A stretch of 64,000 nucleotides of DNA from Ancylobacter sp. Lp-2 (GTDB taxonomy: Bacteria > Pseudomonadota > Alphaproteobacteria > Rhizobiales > Xanthobacteraceae): assembly GCF_020523795.1 (NCBI RefSeq), contig NZ_JAJALI010000006.1, positions 124,001 to 188,000 of the forward strand, read 5' to 3'. Of this stretch, positions 17,343-26,597 are shown in pieces. Within the stretch, counting starts at the first letter, position 1. The number at the start of each line of letters is the position of its first letter. A program made the translations under genes and the position numbers. The notes beneath the pieces are model-generated. The model was given only the letters and a program-made list of their open reading frames with translations, ran no database searches and was not told the origin of the DNA.

Positions 17343-19406
17343 CTACTCCGCCGCCAGCAGCGTCGGCTGGTCGGGATGCTTGGGGGCGAAGCCGCCCGTG
17401 GGACCCGGCGCGTCGGGGAACAGTGCCCGGCGCAGGCCGACCAGCGCATCGAGCGTCCGCCGCGCCACCCCGCCCTCCTCGGGCGCGATCAGCCGCAGCG
17501 CGTCGTCGAGCGCCGCGCAGAGCTGTTCGGACGGGGCGATGAACCGGCGCCGGGCGGCGCGCTCGCGGTACAGCACCGTGAGGCTGGCGAGCACGCCGTC
17601 GACGGCGGTGCGCGCCTCATCCCTCAGTTCGCGCCGCGTCTTCTGCAGCTCGACGATGTTGAAGCCGACGCGCACCTCGGCAAAGCCGTCGACCTTCGCC
17701 AGCTCGACGTCGTCGACCATGGCGAGCCGCGGCACCAGCTGGCCCAGCCGGTCGAGCATGCGGCCGGCCAGCCGCTCGGGATCGTCGCGATGGCGACCCG
17801 AGGCGGTCTCGGCGAGATCCGACCAGCCGGCCTGCACCAGCCGCCGGGCCGCGATCTCCGCCCCGAAGGGCCGGGTCGCGATGGTCCAGACGAAGGCGAA
17901 GGAGATGCCGACGATAGCCGCGAGGCCCTCATTGGCGAAGCTCGCGAAATCGACGCTGTAGCGGTTCTGCATCGCCACGAAGGAGGCGGTGTTCACCGCC
18001 ATCAGCACGCCCAGCATGTTGAACTGCGGCTTGGGAATGATCAGCCCGAGCAGCAGGAAGGGCGGCGCGAACACCAGCACCAGCATCTCGAAGTCATGCA
18101 CCATCGGCAGGATGGCGAACTGGTACACCGCCGCGACGACCACGCTGACGGCGGTCAGCACCGCCATGGTGCGGATGAACGGCGCCGGACGGTCCATCGC
18201 GGCGAAGAACGAGCAGGCGACCGCCGCCATCATCACCGCGCCCGAGCCGCTGGACCAGCCGCTGACGATCCAGAAGCCGGTGAGGACCAGGATCGCCGCC
18301 ACGCAGGAACCGGCGGAGAACAGCATCAGCCCGAAATCATAATGCCGGGCCCGGCTGACCACCCGGCGGTGGCGGAAGCGCGGACGCCACGGCCCGGCAT
18401 GCTGGCCGCGCTCGATGTCGGCGCGCAGGCTGAGGCAGTCGCTCCACAGCGCGACGATCTCGGCAAGCCGGTCGAGCGCGCTCGACCGCATCAGCTCGGT
18501 CCAGTCGGCCGAGCCTTCCGGGCGGATCGCGGTCATCGCGGCGATGAGCTCGTCGGCGACGGCGGGATCGGCGGCGCGGCCCTTGGACAGCCAGTCGGCG
18601 ACGCGTTGCAGCAGCGCGGCGAATTCCGCCGGCAGGCCGCCATCCTGCGCCTTCAGCGCGTGCAGCCGGTCGGCCAGCGAGGAGAGCAGCGGCAGCAGCA
18701 TCAGCAGCCGGCCGCGCAGCTCGCGCGCATGGGGCAGCACGTCGCGGGTGGCGGCGTCATAGGACAGCTGGCTGATGATCAGGTCGAGGCCGGTGATGTC
18801 GGCGGCGAGCTTCTGCCGGCGCAGCGGCGTCTTCGGCAGGGCGCCCTCGCCGCGCAGGATCTCGCCGGTCCAGGAAGCGGCGTCGTCGAGCCAGCCGGAG
18901 ATGCGCGCCGACAGCGCGGTGCCGACGCTCGTGGGGAACACCACGGCGCCGACGATGCTCGCGCAGGTGATGCCGATGATGATCTCCTCGCTGCGCGCCA
19001 GCGCGACGTCGAAGATCTGGTCGGGCGTGCTGATCACCGGCAGCGCGATCAGCGGCAGGCTGTAGCCGGCGAGCATGAACACATAGCTGCGCGGCGTGCG
19101 GTCGAGCATGGAGATGTAGAGCAGCGTGCCGGTCCACAGCGCCACGACGAGGCTGAGCAGCTCCGGGGCGTTGACGAAGATCGGCACGAAGAACACCGCC
19201 GCCGACGCGCCGATCAGCGTGCCGAGCGCCCGGTAGAGGCCCTTGGAGCTGGTGGCGCCGGCGAGCGGATTGGCGACGATGTACACCGCTGCCATCGCCC
19301 AGTACGGGCGTTGCAGATCGAAGGCCAGCGCGATGTAGAGCGCCAGCATGGACGCGAGAAAGGCCTTTCCCGAGAACAGCCAGTCCCGCCAGGACGGCAG
19401 GGTCAC
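17343..19406 (-). CDS. FUSC/AaeB-family aromatic acid efflux inner-membrane protein
   Basis: A 687-residue inner-membrane protein of the fusaric-acid-resistance/PET family. It has the duplicated layout: an N-terminal membrane bundle (about residues 15-175), a soluble helical region (about 180-340), a second bundle (about 350-510) and a cytoplasmic C-terminal region. FSGKAFLASMLALYIALAFDL is a typical first-helix start. Partners export hydroxybenzoates and other aromatic acids. The start overlaps the marR stop by four bases, so regulator and pump are one transcript. A periplasmic molybdenum hydroxylase operon just upstream may generate the exported compound. Confidence 0.92.
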   Translation of the reverse strand: MTLPSWRDWLFSGKAFLASMLALYIALAFDLQRPYWAMAAVYIVANPLAGATSSKGLYRALGTLIGASAAVFFVPIFVNAPELLSLVVALWTGTLLYISMLDRTPRSYVFMLAGYSLPLIALPVISTPDQIFDVALARSEEIIIGITCASIVGAVVFPTSVGTALSARISGWLDDAASWTGEILRGEGALPKTPLRRQKLAADITGLDLIISQLSYDAATRDVLPHARELRGRLLMLLPLLSSLADRLHALKAQDGGLPAEFAALLQRVADWLSKGRAADPAVADELIAAMTAIRPEGSADWTELMRSSALDRLAEIVALWSDCLSLRADIERGQHAGPWRPRFRHRRVVSRARHYDFGLMLFSAGSCVAAILVLTGFWIVSGWSSGSGAVMMAAVACSFFAAMDRPAPFIRTMAVLTAVSVVVAAVYQFAILPMVHDFEMLVLVFAPPFLLLGLIIPKPQFNMLGVLMAVNTASFVAMQNRYSVDFASFANEGLAAIVGISFAFVWTIATRPFGAEIAARRLVQAGWSDLAETASGRHRDDPERLAGRMLDRLGQLVPRLAMVDDVELAKVDGFAEVRVGFNIVELQKTRRELRDEARTAVDGVLASLTVLYRERAARRRFIAPSEQLCAALDDALRLIAPEEGGVARRTLDALVGLRRALFPDAPGPTGGFAPKHPDQPTLLAAE

Positions 19407-19861
19407 GACGACACCTCCTCAGGCGAACGCGCGGCAACGTCGTCGAACGCCTTGAGCACACGTAGCGCCGCCTCGAGGTCGGACGGGTCGATGCCGGTCA
19501 GCACCTGCCCGCGGACATCCACCAACACGTCTTCGATGCGGGAGGCCAGCTCTTCGCCGGCCTCGGTCAGCCAGATGGTCTTGGCGCGCCGATCGGTCGG
19601 ATCGTCGCGCCGCTCGATGAGATCGGACGCCGCCAGCTGGTCCAGCAGCCGCACCAGCGACGGCCCCTCGATGCCGACATAGGCGGCAAGCGTCACTTGC
19701 CGCACCCCGCCGCCCAGCCGGCCGGTCCACAGCAGCGGCGCCGCGCAGGCCTCGGAAATGCCCAGCGCACCCAGCTCCCGTTCGGCGATGCGGCGCCATT
19801 GGCGTCCCGCCTGGAGAAGCTGGGCGGTGAGCGTCCGCCGGAGGGTGTTGATCTCGTTCAT
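19403..19861 (-). CDS. MarR-family transcriptional regulator of the efflux operon
   Basis: A 152-residue MarR protein with the winged helix around residues 55-115 (YVGIEGPSLVRLLDQLAASDLIERRDDPTDRRAKTI contains the recognition helix and the DxRxx wing). It is the first gene of the marR-FUSC-DUF1656-hlyD operon and is expected to repress it until an aromatic acid binds. A dyad ATATTTT-N7-AAAATAT lies upstream of its start codon, in the 117-base gap. Confidence 0.92.
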   Translation of the reverse strand: MNEINTLRRTLTAQLLQAGRQWRRIAERELGALGISEACAAPLLWTGRLGGGVRQVTLAAYVGIEGPSLVRLLDQLAASDLIERRDDPTDRRAKTIWLTEAGEELASRIEDVLVDVRGQVLTGIDPSDLEAALRVLKAFDDVAARSPEEVSS

Positions 19862-19885
19862 GGGCAGATCGATAGGATTCTAATT

Positions 19886-19906
19886 ATATTTTTGCAAACA
19901 AAATAT
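19886..19906. promoter_or_regulatory. Candidate MarR operator
   Basis: The perfect dyad ATATTTT, seven bases, AAAATAT starts 25 bases upstream of the marR start codon, in an AT-rich stretch that stands out from the GC-rich surroundings. AT-rich palindromes overlapping the promoter are usual for autorepressed marR genes. The neighbouring ATTCTAATT (19877-19885) also occurs before the cytochrome gene. Confidence 0.5.
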
Positions 19907-19978
19907 GTAACGACGCACTGGTTCGTGAAGGCAGCCGGCGACGATGGGCGAACCCGCTACGGCAAGCGCCCCTTCCGG

Positions 19979-22315
19979 TTACTTGGTCTTCAGCGCGGCG
20001 AGCACGGCTTCCGGGCGAATCGGCAGATGCCGCAGCCGCACGCCGACCGCCTCGAAGATCGCGTTGCCGATCGCCGGCGCCACCACCGTCGTGCCGGGCT
20101 CGCCCAGCCCGACCGGAACTTCCGTGCTGTCGACGAACTCCACCACGACCTCCGGCGCATCGACCATCCGCAACGGCGTGTAGCTGTCGAGGTTGCGGTC
20201 GCGAACCTGCCCGTGCTCGAACTCCGTGCCCTCGCACAGCGCCATCGACAGGCCCCACAGAGCCGCGCCCTCGCATTGGGCGCGCGCGCCGTCGGGATCG
20301 ACGACGGTGCCGCAATCGACCACCAGCCAGATCTTCTGCACGTCGACGAAGCCGGTCCGCCGGTTCACATGCAGCTGGACCGCGCCGCCCACCCAGGTCG
20401 GCATCGAGCGCGACTGGCCGTAGCTGGTGGCCACGCCGATGGCGGTGTCGGCCGGCAGGCCCGGCTTGCCATAGCCGGACAAGGCGGCGACCCGAGCCAG
20501 CACCTGCGCCTGGCGCGCCGCGCCGCCCACCGAATCCGGCGCGGTGCCGGCGTTGCGGCCCTCGGCCTTCAGATGGTCGAGGCGGAACCGCACCGGGTCG
20601 CGGCCGCTCTTCACCGCCACCTCGTGCATGAAGCTCTCCACCGCCCAGTTGACCCAGCCCGGCGAGACCGAGCGCAGCCAGCCCGGCCGGAAGGTGCTCT
20701 CCGCCAGGTCGTTGGAGATCGCCCGCACCCGCTGCGCGCCTACCGAATACCAGTGGTCGGCGCCGTCGATGGAGAACGGGTCATAGGGCTCGCCATTGAT
20801 GCCCTTGGGCATGAAGGCCGGCAGCATCGCCTTGGTCGGCCAGCCGGCCGCCACCGCCATGTCCATGGCGATGACGTTCTTGTCGGCGTCGAAGGCGATG
20901 CGCAGGCGCTGCACCGAGGGCGAGCGCGGGCTGTCGAACCGCAGGTCGTCCGACCGCGTCGCCACCATCTTCACCGGCACGCCGCCGAGCGCCTTCGAGG
21001 CCAGCGCCACCGGCACCGCATAGTCGCCGTTCAGGCGCCGGCCGAAGCCACCGCCCAACATGTAGCTGCGCATGACGACGCCGTTCTCGTCGACGCCCAG
21101 CGCCTTTTGCAGCCAGGGCAGCGCCAGCGATTGCCACTGGTTGCCGGTGTGGATCTCCCACACGCCCTCGGCATTGCGGAAGGCCAGCGCGTTCACCGGC
21201 TCCAGCTGGAAATGCAGCACCGTCGCGGTGGTGTATTCCGCCTCCATGGTGACGGCGGCGCGGGCGAATACCGGCGTGACGTCGGTGTCGCCGGTGTCCA
21301 GTACCGCCCCCTTGCCGTCATCGGCGATCAATTGGCGCGCATGCCGCTGGATGTCCGCCTCGCTCACCTTGGCGGCCGGGCCGGTCTTCCACTCCACCTT
21401 GACGAGGCCGGCCGCCTTCTGTGCCGCCCAGTGGCTGTCGGCGATCACCATCGCCCAGCCCGGCGCGGTTCCCGAGGGGTCGTCGAGCTTCAGCGTCTGC
21501 CGATAGCCCTTCACTGCCTTCGCCGCGCCGTCGTCGATGCGCAGGATCTCGCAGCCATAGCGGGTCGGCGGCAGGAGGGGCGCCGCGTGCAGCATCCCCT
21601 CGACCCTGGCGTCGATGCCGAAGATCGCCTGGCCGGTGGTCTTGCCGGCGATGTCGAGTGCGGTCACCTCGCGGCCGACCAGCGTCAGCTCGGCATGCGG
21701 CTTGAGCGGCAGCGCCTTCAGCTCCTCCTCGGTGAAGCGGCGCTCGATGCCCTGCGCCACCAGTTCGCCGAAGGTGGCGCGGCGCTCGCCGCCGGACACC
21801 ACGCCGTCGGCGACGCTGAGCGTCGCGGCGTCGACGCCCCAGAGCTCGGCCGCCTTCTGCGCCAGCGCCGCCCGCCCCGCCGCCCCGGCCTGGCGATAGA
21901 CCGGCCAGCTCTGCCACACCGACCAGCTGCCGCCGGTGACCATCAGCCCCCATTTGGCGGCGGTGTCGACATGCTCGATATGCACGTCGTCCCATCTGGC
22001 GCCGAGCTCGTCGGCGAGGATGCGGGCGATGGCGGTGCCGACATGCTGGCCCATCTCGGCGCGGATGATGTTGACGTTGACCCGCCCCTGCGCGTCGATC
22101 CAGTACCACAGGGTCGGCTCGTAGCGGGCGCCGGCCGCCGCGATCGGCGCGCCGCCGGGCACGGCGGGGTCCATCGCCGCGCGGCCGGCGCGCGGAAAGC
22201 CGAAGACGGCGCCGGCGGCGCACATCGAGACCAGGAAGCCGCGGCGGCTCAGGCTCCCGGCCCGGGACAGGCCGTCCTTGCCGGGGCGGCCGCGCAGGCC
22301 GGACAGGTCAGCCAT
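19979..22315 (-). CDS. Molybdopterin-binding subunit of a xanthine-dehydrogenase-family hydroxylase (IorB-like), Tat-exported
   Basis: A 778-residue large subunit of a two-subunit molybdenum hydroxylase resembling isoquinoline 1-oxidoreductase beta subunit and periplasmic aldehyde dehydrogenases. The N-terminus carries a twin-arginine signal ([13 protein letters not shown], about residues 23-35), so it acts in the periplasm. GGGFGRR-type cofactor contacts are near 415, and the active-site glutamate is in the C-terminal [14 protein letters not shown]. It overlaps the 2Fe-2S subunit gene by eight bases. Electrons would pass to the 2Fe-2S subunit and then to the triheme cytochrome encoded upstream. 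The substrate, an aldehyde or N-heterocycle, cannot be told. Confidence 0.92.
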   Translation of the reverse strand: MADLSGLRGRPGKDGLSRAGSLSRRGFLVSMCAAGAVFGFPRAGRAAMDPAVPGGAPIAAAGARYEPTLWYWIDAQGRVNVNIIRAEMGQHVGTAIARILADELGARWDDVHIEHVDTAAKWGLMVTGGSWSVWQSWPVYRQAGAAGRAALAQKAAELWGVDAATLSVADGVVSGGERRATFGELVAQGIERRFTEEELKALPLKPHAELTLVGREVTALDIAGKTTGQAIFGIDARVEGMLHAAPLLPPTRYGCEILRIDDGAAKAVKGYRQTLKLDDPSGTAPGWAMVIADSHWAAQKAAGLVKVEWKTGPAAKVSEADIQRHARQLIADDGKGAVLDTGDTDVTPVFARAAVTMEAEYTTATVLHFQLEPVNALAFRNAEGVWEIHTGNQWQSLALPWLQKALGVDENGVVMRSYMLGGGFGRRLNGDYAVPVALASKALGGVPVKMVATRSDDLRFDSPRSPSVQRLRIAFDADKNVIAMDMAVAAGWPTKAMLPAFMPKGINGEPYDPFSIDGADHWYSVGAQRVRAISNDLAESTFRPGWLRSVSPGWVNWAVESFMHEVAVKSGRDPVRFRLDHLKAEGRNAGTAPDSVGGAARQAQVLARVAALSGYGKPGLPADTAIGVATSYGQSRSMPTWVGGAVQLHVNRRTGFVDVQKIWLVVDCGTVVDPDGARAQCEGAALWGLSMALCEGTEFEHGQVRDRNLDSYTPLRMVDAPEVVVEFVDSTEVPVGLGEPGTTVVAPAIGNAIFEAVGVRLRHLPIRPEAVLAALKTK

Positions 22316-22781
22316 TGGTCGCCTCCCCCCGCAAGGCCGCGGCCGCCTCGCGCACGGCGGCGCGGATGCGGTTATAGGTCATGCAGCGGCAGAGATTGCC
22401 GGTCATCACCGCGTCGATGTCGGCGTCGGTCGGGCCGGGAATGTCCTTGAGGAACGCCGCCGTCTGCATGATCTGCCCGGACTGGCAGTAGCCGCATTGC
22501 GGCACCTGCAGCCGGCGCCAGGCCTGCTGCACCGGATGGTTGCCGTCGGGGTCCAGCCCCTCGATGGTGGTGATCTCGGTGCCGGCGACGTCGGCCACCG
22601 GGGTGATGCAGGCGCGCGTCGCCCGGCCGCCGACATGCACGGTGCAGGCGCCGCACAGGCCGATGCCGCAGCCATATTTGGTGCCGGTCAGCTCCACGGT
22701 GTCGCGGATGACCCACAAGAGCGGCGTGTCCTCCTCGACATCGACGCTGACCTGCCGTCCGTTGATGGTGAAGTCGATCAT
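22308..22781 (-). CDS. (2Fe-2S)-binding subunit of the molybdenum hydroxylase (IorA-like)
   Basis: A 157-residue protein with two 2Fe-2S clusters. The plant-type ferredoxin half has Cys38, Cys43, Cys46 and Cys58 ([15 protein letters not shown]), and the helical half has Cys96, Cys99, Cys131 and Cys133 (CGYC, CRC). The start at 22781 gives MIDFTING, the usual family start, 13 bases after the cytochrome gene. It lacks its own signal and probably travels with the Tat-exported large subunit, as known for related enzymes. Confidence 0.94.
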   Translation of the reverse strand: MIDFTINGRQVSVDVEEDTPLLWVIRDTVELTGTKYGCGIGLCGACTVHVGGRATRACITPVADVAGTEITTIEGLDPDGNHPVQQAWRRLQVPQCGYCQSGQIMQTAAFLKDIPGPTDADIDAVMTGNLCRCMTYNRIRAAVREAAAALRGEATNG

Positions 22782-22794
22782 GCCGATCCCCCCG

Positions 22795-24105
22795 TCAGTG
22801 CCCGGCGCCCTCGGCCCGGATGCGCGCCACCTGCGCGGCAAGCTCGGGCCAGGGCGCCAGCTTGGCGCGCGTCTCGCGCAGATAGGCCGCCACCGCCGCG
22901 ATCTGCGCGTCCGACAGCGCGTGGCGGAAGGCGGGCATGACGATGCCGCCGGTGCCGTTCTTCGCATCGACGCCGTCGAGGATGACGTGAATGAGATTGG
23001 TCGGCTCGGCGAGCCGGGCGGAGGAGTTGATCGCCAGCTCCGGGCGCCCCTCGACCACCGTCGAGGCATTGTAGTGGCAGGCGGCGCAGGCGGTGGCGTA
23101 GAGCCGCTCGCCGAGATCGCGGCGATAGGCCGGGTCCAGGCGGCCGGCTTTCAGGCTGGCCATCACCACCGGGTTGTCGGCCGGGTTGGTGTCGGGGGCG
23201 CCGATCGCCGCGCCGAGATAGGCGCCGATCGCCTCGATGTCGCTCCTCGGCAGCTCGCGCAGGCCGGCATGCACCACCGGTCCCATCGGGCCGGCGGCGA
23301 TGCCGTGATAGACCCCGGAGCCGGTGGCGAGATAGCGGGTGAAGTCGGCGGCGCTCCACGGCACCACCGAGGGATTGGCGGCAGTCAGCGCCGGGGCGAT
23401 CCATTTGTCGATCGGCGCGCCGGCATAGGCCTCGCCGGTCTTCTCGGCACCGAGCAGGTTGCGCGGCGTGTGGCAGGCGCCGCAATGCGTCACGCCCTCG
23501 ACGAGATAGGCGCCGCGGTTCCACTGCGCCGACTTGCCGGGATCGGGCCGGTAGCGGCCGAAATCGACGAAGAGCAGCTTCCAGCCGGCCTGCAGGATCC
23601 GCTGGTTGAGCGGGAACGGCAGGGTGTTGTCCCGGGTCTTCTCCGCCACCGGCGCCACGCGGGCCATCAGATAGGCATAGATCGCGTCGACGTCCTCGTC
23701 GGTCATCTTGGTGAAGTGGTCGAACGGGAAAGCCGGCAGCAGATGCGCGCCGTCGCGGCGGACGCCATCATGCATGGCGCGGCGGAAGGCGGCGGGCGAC
23801 CAGCCGCCGATGCCGGTCACCGGGTCCGGGGTGATGTTGGAGGCGTAGATGGTGCCGAAGCCGGTCTCCACCGGGTAGTTGCCGGCATAGGACTGGCCGC
23901 CGGCGGCGGTGTGGCAGGTGGCGCAATAGCCTGCCGCCGCCAATATGCGGCCCTTCTCCACCATGTCCGGACTGAAGCTCGAAGGCTCCACGACGGTGAC
24001 GACGGGCAGGCTCGGGCGATAGGCGTAGAACCCGAAGCCGGCCAGCCCGGCGATCACCACGACAGCAACGATCGACAGCAAGAACCGGGGACTCACGCGC
24101 GGCAT
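22795..24105 (-). CDS. Triheme membrane-anchored cytochrome c (electron acceptor of the hydroxylase)
   Basis: A 436-residue cytochrome with three CxxCH sites: CATCH (61-65), CGACH (208-212) and CAACH (340-344), each in a class I-like domain. One N-terminal helix (about 8-28) anchors it facing the periplasm. The start at 24105 is preferred because it begins with a normal [10 protein letters not shown] anchor; an in-frame ATG at 24183 would add 26 residues of poor signal. Triheme subunits of this type take electrons from periplasmic dehydrogenases to ubiquinone or oxidase. The operon order cytochrome, 2Fe-2S, Mo-subunit supports that role here. Confidence 0.92.
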   Translation of the reverse strand: MPRVSPRFLLSIVAVVVIAGLAGFGFYAYRPSLPVVTVVEPSSFSPDMVEKGRILAAAGYCATCHTAAGGQSYAGNYPVETGFGTIYASNITPDPVTGIGGWSPAAFRRAMHDGVRRDGAHLLPAFPFDHFTKMTDEDVDAIYAYLMARVAPVAEKTRDNTLPFPLNQRILQAGWKLLFVDFGRYRPDPGKSAQWNRGAYLVEGVTHCGACHTPRNLLGAEKTGEAYAGAPIDKWIAPALTAANPSVVPWSAADFTRYLATGSGVYHGIAAGPMGPVVHAGLRELPRSDIEAIGAYLGAAIGAPDTNPADNPVVMASLKAGRLDPAYRRDLGERLYATACAACHYNASTVVEGRPELAINSSARLAEPTNLIHVILDGVDAKNGTGGIVMPAFRHALSDAQIAAVAAYLRETRAKLAPWPELAAQVARIRAEGAGH

Positions 24106-24126
24106 CCCTAAGACGACCAACGCCTG

Positions 24127-24135
24127 AATTAGAAT
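24127..24135. promoter_or_regulatory. ATTCTAATT motif upstream of the hydroxylase operon
   Basis: Read on the minus strand, ATTCTAATT lies about 22 bases before the cytochrome start and overlaps an AGAATTCT palindrome. The same nine bases occur on the plus strand before marR (19877-19885). Both sit in rare AT-rich gaps, so a shared regulator is possible. Confidence 0.3.
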
Positions 24136-24282
24136 TCTTCTGACATGGAGCGTCAAAGCAATTCTGGCGGGAGCCAGCTCCACGCCACCGCAACTTTAGG
24201 TCAAGGCGCGCCGGTTTAACTGCGGTCCCCTGCCTCCCGCCGCCGCGCGCGGTCCCCGTGGCGCTCCCGCGCGCCGCCGGCC

Positions 24283-25125
24283 TCAGCCACCGCCCTTCAT
24301 ATAGGCGGCGAAGGCCTCGGCGTAGTCGGGATGCCAGCGCGACAGCGCCGGCCGGTTCTCGACGATGTCGCCCATGCCCCAGCGCATGCGCTTGAGGTCC
24401 ATCTCGCGCGTCACCTCATTGTCCGGGCAGAGCAGGTAGAAGTCGCCCTTGCCGAGGCCGTCCAGCATGAAGTCGGCCACCTGCTCGGAGGTCCAGGCCC
24501 CCGCCGGCTTCTCGCTCACCCCCTTGGCGCGGGTGAAGCCGGTATAGGTGAAGCCGGGGATCAGCAGATGCGCGCTCACCCGCCCGCCGGTCTGTTTGAC
24601 GAGGTCGTGCGAGACGGATTCCGCCAGCGCCCGCAACGCCGCCTTCGAGACATTGTAGGCGGTGTCGCCCGGCGGCAGGGTGATGCTCTGCTTGGAGCCG
24701 GTCACCACCACCGCGCCGGGCAGCGCCGAGCCGGTCATGTCCGGCAGGAAGAGCTGCAGCCCGTGGAACACGCCCCAGAAATTGACGTCCAGCGTGCGGC
24801 GCCACACCGCCTCGTCGGCGGCAAGCCCGCCACCGCCCTCGCGGCCGGCATTGCACATCAGCACCGTCACCGGCCCCATGCGGTCGGCCTGCGCCTTGGC
24901 GGCGGCCATCTGCGCGCGGTCGCTCACATCGGCCGGCGCCGCCACCGCCGCGATGCCCTCGGCCTTGAGCGCGTCCACCGCCTCGGTGAGCGCGGCGCCC
25001 GGCAGGTCGACGACGAGCACCGCCATGCCCGCCGCGCCGAAACGTCGGGCGGCGGCGAGCCCGATGCCGCTGGCGCCGCCGGTGACGACCGCGACGCGGT
25101 CGGGTGCGATGGCCGGATGTGTCAT
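24283..25125 (-). CDS. SDR family oxidoreductase
   Basis: A 280-residue short-chain dehydrogenase with intact motifs: TGGASGIG near residue 15 for NAD(P), CNAG near 90, the catalytic Ser in VTGSKQSI near 145 and YNVSK near 155. The start at 25125 has GAGG before it and gives the MTHPAIAPDRVAVVTGG opening; the longer frame adds only low-quality sequence. It is 177 bases upstream of the cytochrome gene on the same strand and may be a separate unit. The substrate is not evident. Confidence 0.88.
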   Translation of the reverse strand: MTHPAIAPDRVAVVTGGASGIGLAAARRFGAAGMAVLVVDLPGAALTEAVDALKAEGIAAVAAPADVSDRAQMAAAKAQADRMGPVTVLMCNAGREGGGGLAADEAVWRRTLDVNFWGVFHGLQLFLPDMTGSALPGAVVVTGSKQSITLPPGDTAYNVSKAALRALAESVSHDLVKQTGGRVSAHLLIPGFTYTGFTRAKGVSEKPAGAWTSEQVADFMLDGLGKGDFYLLCPDNEVTREMDLKRMRWGMGDIVENRPALSRWHPDYAEAFAAYMKGGG

Positions 25126-25540
25126 GGTGCTTCCCTCGGTTTCGCCGTGGCCCCGCCCGCCCCACTGGAACGGCCCGGCCAATTCCCGGGACGGCAGGCC
25201 CTTCCCTATAGCGCCGCCTCCCGCCGCCCCGAACCCGGCTTTCCTCATCGCCGCGTTGAACCTAGCTCAACGATCGGCAGGCGCGCGGCAGGAAAACACC
25301 CCCGCGCATCGGAAAATGCGATCATCAGCATTGAACATGTTTATTCCGATGCCGTAAAGTTATCCGCGTTTACCTGCACCATCACACGATGAAACGTATA
25401 TTTATTGAATAGAGATTTCCTATCTTAGAAATAGAACTACATAATTTTATCTGATTAAATATGCGCCTTCATCCTGTATCGCTGCTTCCCCCATGGGCAT
25501 ACGTAGAGTTATTGGCACAGATTCCCTAGTGTTTCTGCTG
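25126..25540. other. Intergenic, partly AT-rich region between divergent SDR and TRAP operons
   Basis: No credible gene is seen. From about 25315 to 25485 the sequence is clearly richer in A+T than its surroundings. It contains a 9-base inverted repeat, GCATCGGAA at 25306-25314 and TTCCGATGC at 25344-25352, which could bind a regulator or form part of an enhancer region for the sigma-54 promoter downstream. Confidence 0.5.
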
Positions 25541-25557
25541 CTGGCACGCTCGATGCA
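25541..25557 (+). promoter_or_regulatory. Sigma-54 (RpoN) promoter upstream of the TRAP operon
   Basis: CTGGCACGCTCGATGCA matches the -24/-12 consensus: GG at 25543-25544, exactly ten bases, then GC at 25555-25556, with TGGCACG fully conserved. It lies 41 bases before the dctP ATG, a normal leader length. Dicarboxylate TRAP operons are often driven by RpoN with a DctD-like activator; no such activator is in this window. Confidence 0.7.
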
Positions 25558-25598
25558 AACAGATCCGCGGTCTTTCTCTAGGGCAAGGAACGCGCATC

Positions 25599-26597
25599 AT
25601 GTTCACTCTCTCGTCCCTGAAGCGGCTCGCCACCGTCGGCGTCGTTGCTTCGGTGCTCGGCGCCGCCGGGCTGGCCTCCCCGGCGTTCTCCCAGACAAAG
25701 CTGCGGCTGGCGGTGGAAACCAATGCCGGCGATCCGCTCAACATCATGCTGGCCAATTTCCGCGACGCGCTCGCCAAGTCGGCCGGCTCGGGCGTCGCCA
25801 TCGAGTTCTTCGAGGGCGGCGCGCTCGGCGACGAGACCGCGCTGATGGAACTGATCCGCGCCGGCGAGGTGCAAGTCGTGCCGCTCGGATCCGACGTCGT
25901 CACCCTCGACAAGGGCTTCTCGGTGCTCGACACGCCGTTCCTGTTCGCCGACAAGGCGGCCGCCCGCGCCGCCTTCGACGGCAAGTTCGGCGAGCTGCTC
26001 GGCGCCTCGCTGCGCGAGAAGGCCGGCCTCGAGGTCCTCGCCTTCGGCGAACTCGGCTTCCGCACCATCTCGACCACAGCCAAGCAGATCAACGTTCCCG
26101 CCGATCTCAAGGGCCTGAAGATCCGCACGCCGGGGAGCCCGACCCGCATCCTCGCCTTCAAGACGCTGGGTGCCGCGCCCACCCCGATGCCGCTCGGTGA
26201 GGTCTACATGGCGCTGAAGCAGGGCGCACTGGACGGCCAGGAGAACCCGCTCTCGGTGATCAAGGACTTCTCCTTCTTCGAGGTGCAGAAGTTCATCGCG
26301 CTGACCAACCACGTCTACACCCCCATCACCCTCGCCATGAACGGCGCCGCCTATGACGCGCTCCCCGCCGAGATGAAGGCCAAGCTGAAGGAAGCCGCCA
26401 AGGCCGGCAGCGCTGCCACCCGCAAGGTCTCCGACGACAGCGACGCCCGCCTCGTCGATGAGTTCAAGTCCAAGGGCGTCACGGTGACGACGCCGGATCT
26501 CGCCGCCTTCCGCGCCGCCGCCGAGCCGGTGAAGGGCGAGATCGCCAAGGTGGTCGGCCCCGACCTCATGGCCAAGCTCGAAGCCAGCCTGAAGTGA
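25599..26597 (+). CDS. dctP: TRAP transporter substrate-binding protein (DctP family)
   Basis: A 332-residue periplasmic binding protein with a signal peptide over about residues 1-31 (cleavage after SPAFSQ-like AFS). Family features include FFEGGALGDETALMELIRAGEVQ and the carboxylate-binding arginine region DLKGLKIRTPGSPTRI near residue 170. It captures an organic acid for the DctQM permease. AAGGAA precedes the ATG. The stop overlaps the GTG of the next gene, so binding protein and enzyme are translationally coupled, which is unusual for dctP. Confidence 0.93.
   Translation: MFTLSSLKRLATVGVVASVLGAAGLASPAFSQTKLRLAVETNAGDPLNIMLANFRDALAKSAGSGVAIEFFEGGALGDETALMELIRAGEVQVVPLGSDVVTLDKGFSVLDTPFLFADKAAARAAFDGKFGELLGASLREKAGLEVLAFGELGFRTISTTAKQINVPADLKGLKIRTPGSPTRILAFKTLGAAPTPMPLGEVYMALKQGALDGQENPLSVIKDFSFFEVQKFIALTNHVYTPITLAMNGAAYDALPAEMKAKLKEAAKAGSAATRKVSDDSDARLVDEFKSKGVTVTTPDLAAFRAAAEPVKGEIAKVVGPDLMAKLEASLK

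Noticed and set aside
17337-19682. 781-codon frame on the plus strand
   Set aside because: Antisense to the FUSC gene; the FUSC frame has clear helices and an operon context.
19697-22450. Very long open frame (917 codons) on the plus strand
   Set aside because: It is antisense to the molybdenum subunit and marR. The product is His/Arg/Gly/Ala-rich low-complexity sequence typical of antisense frames in GC-rich genes.
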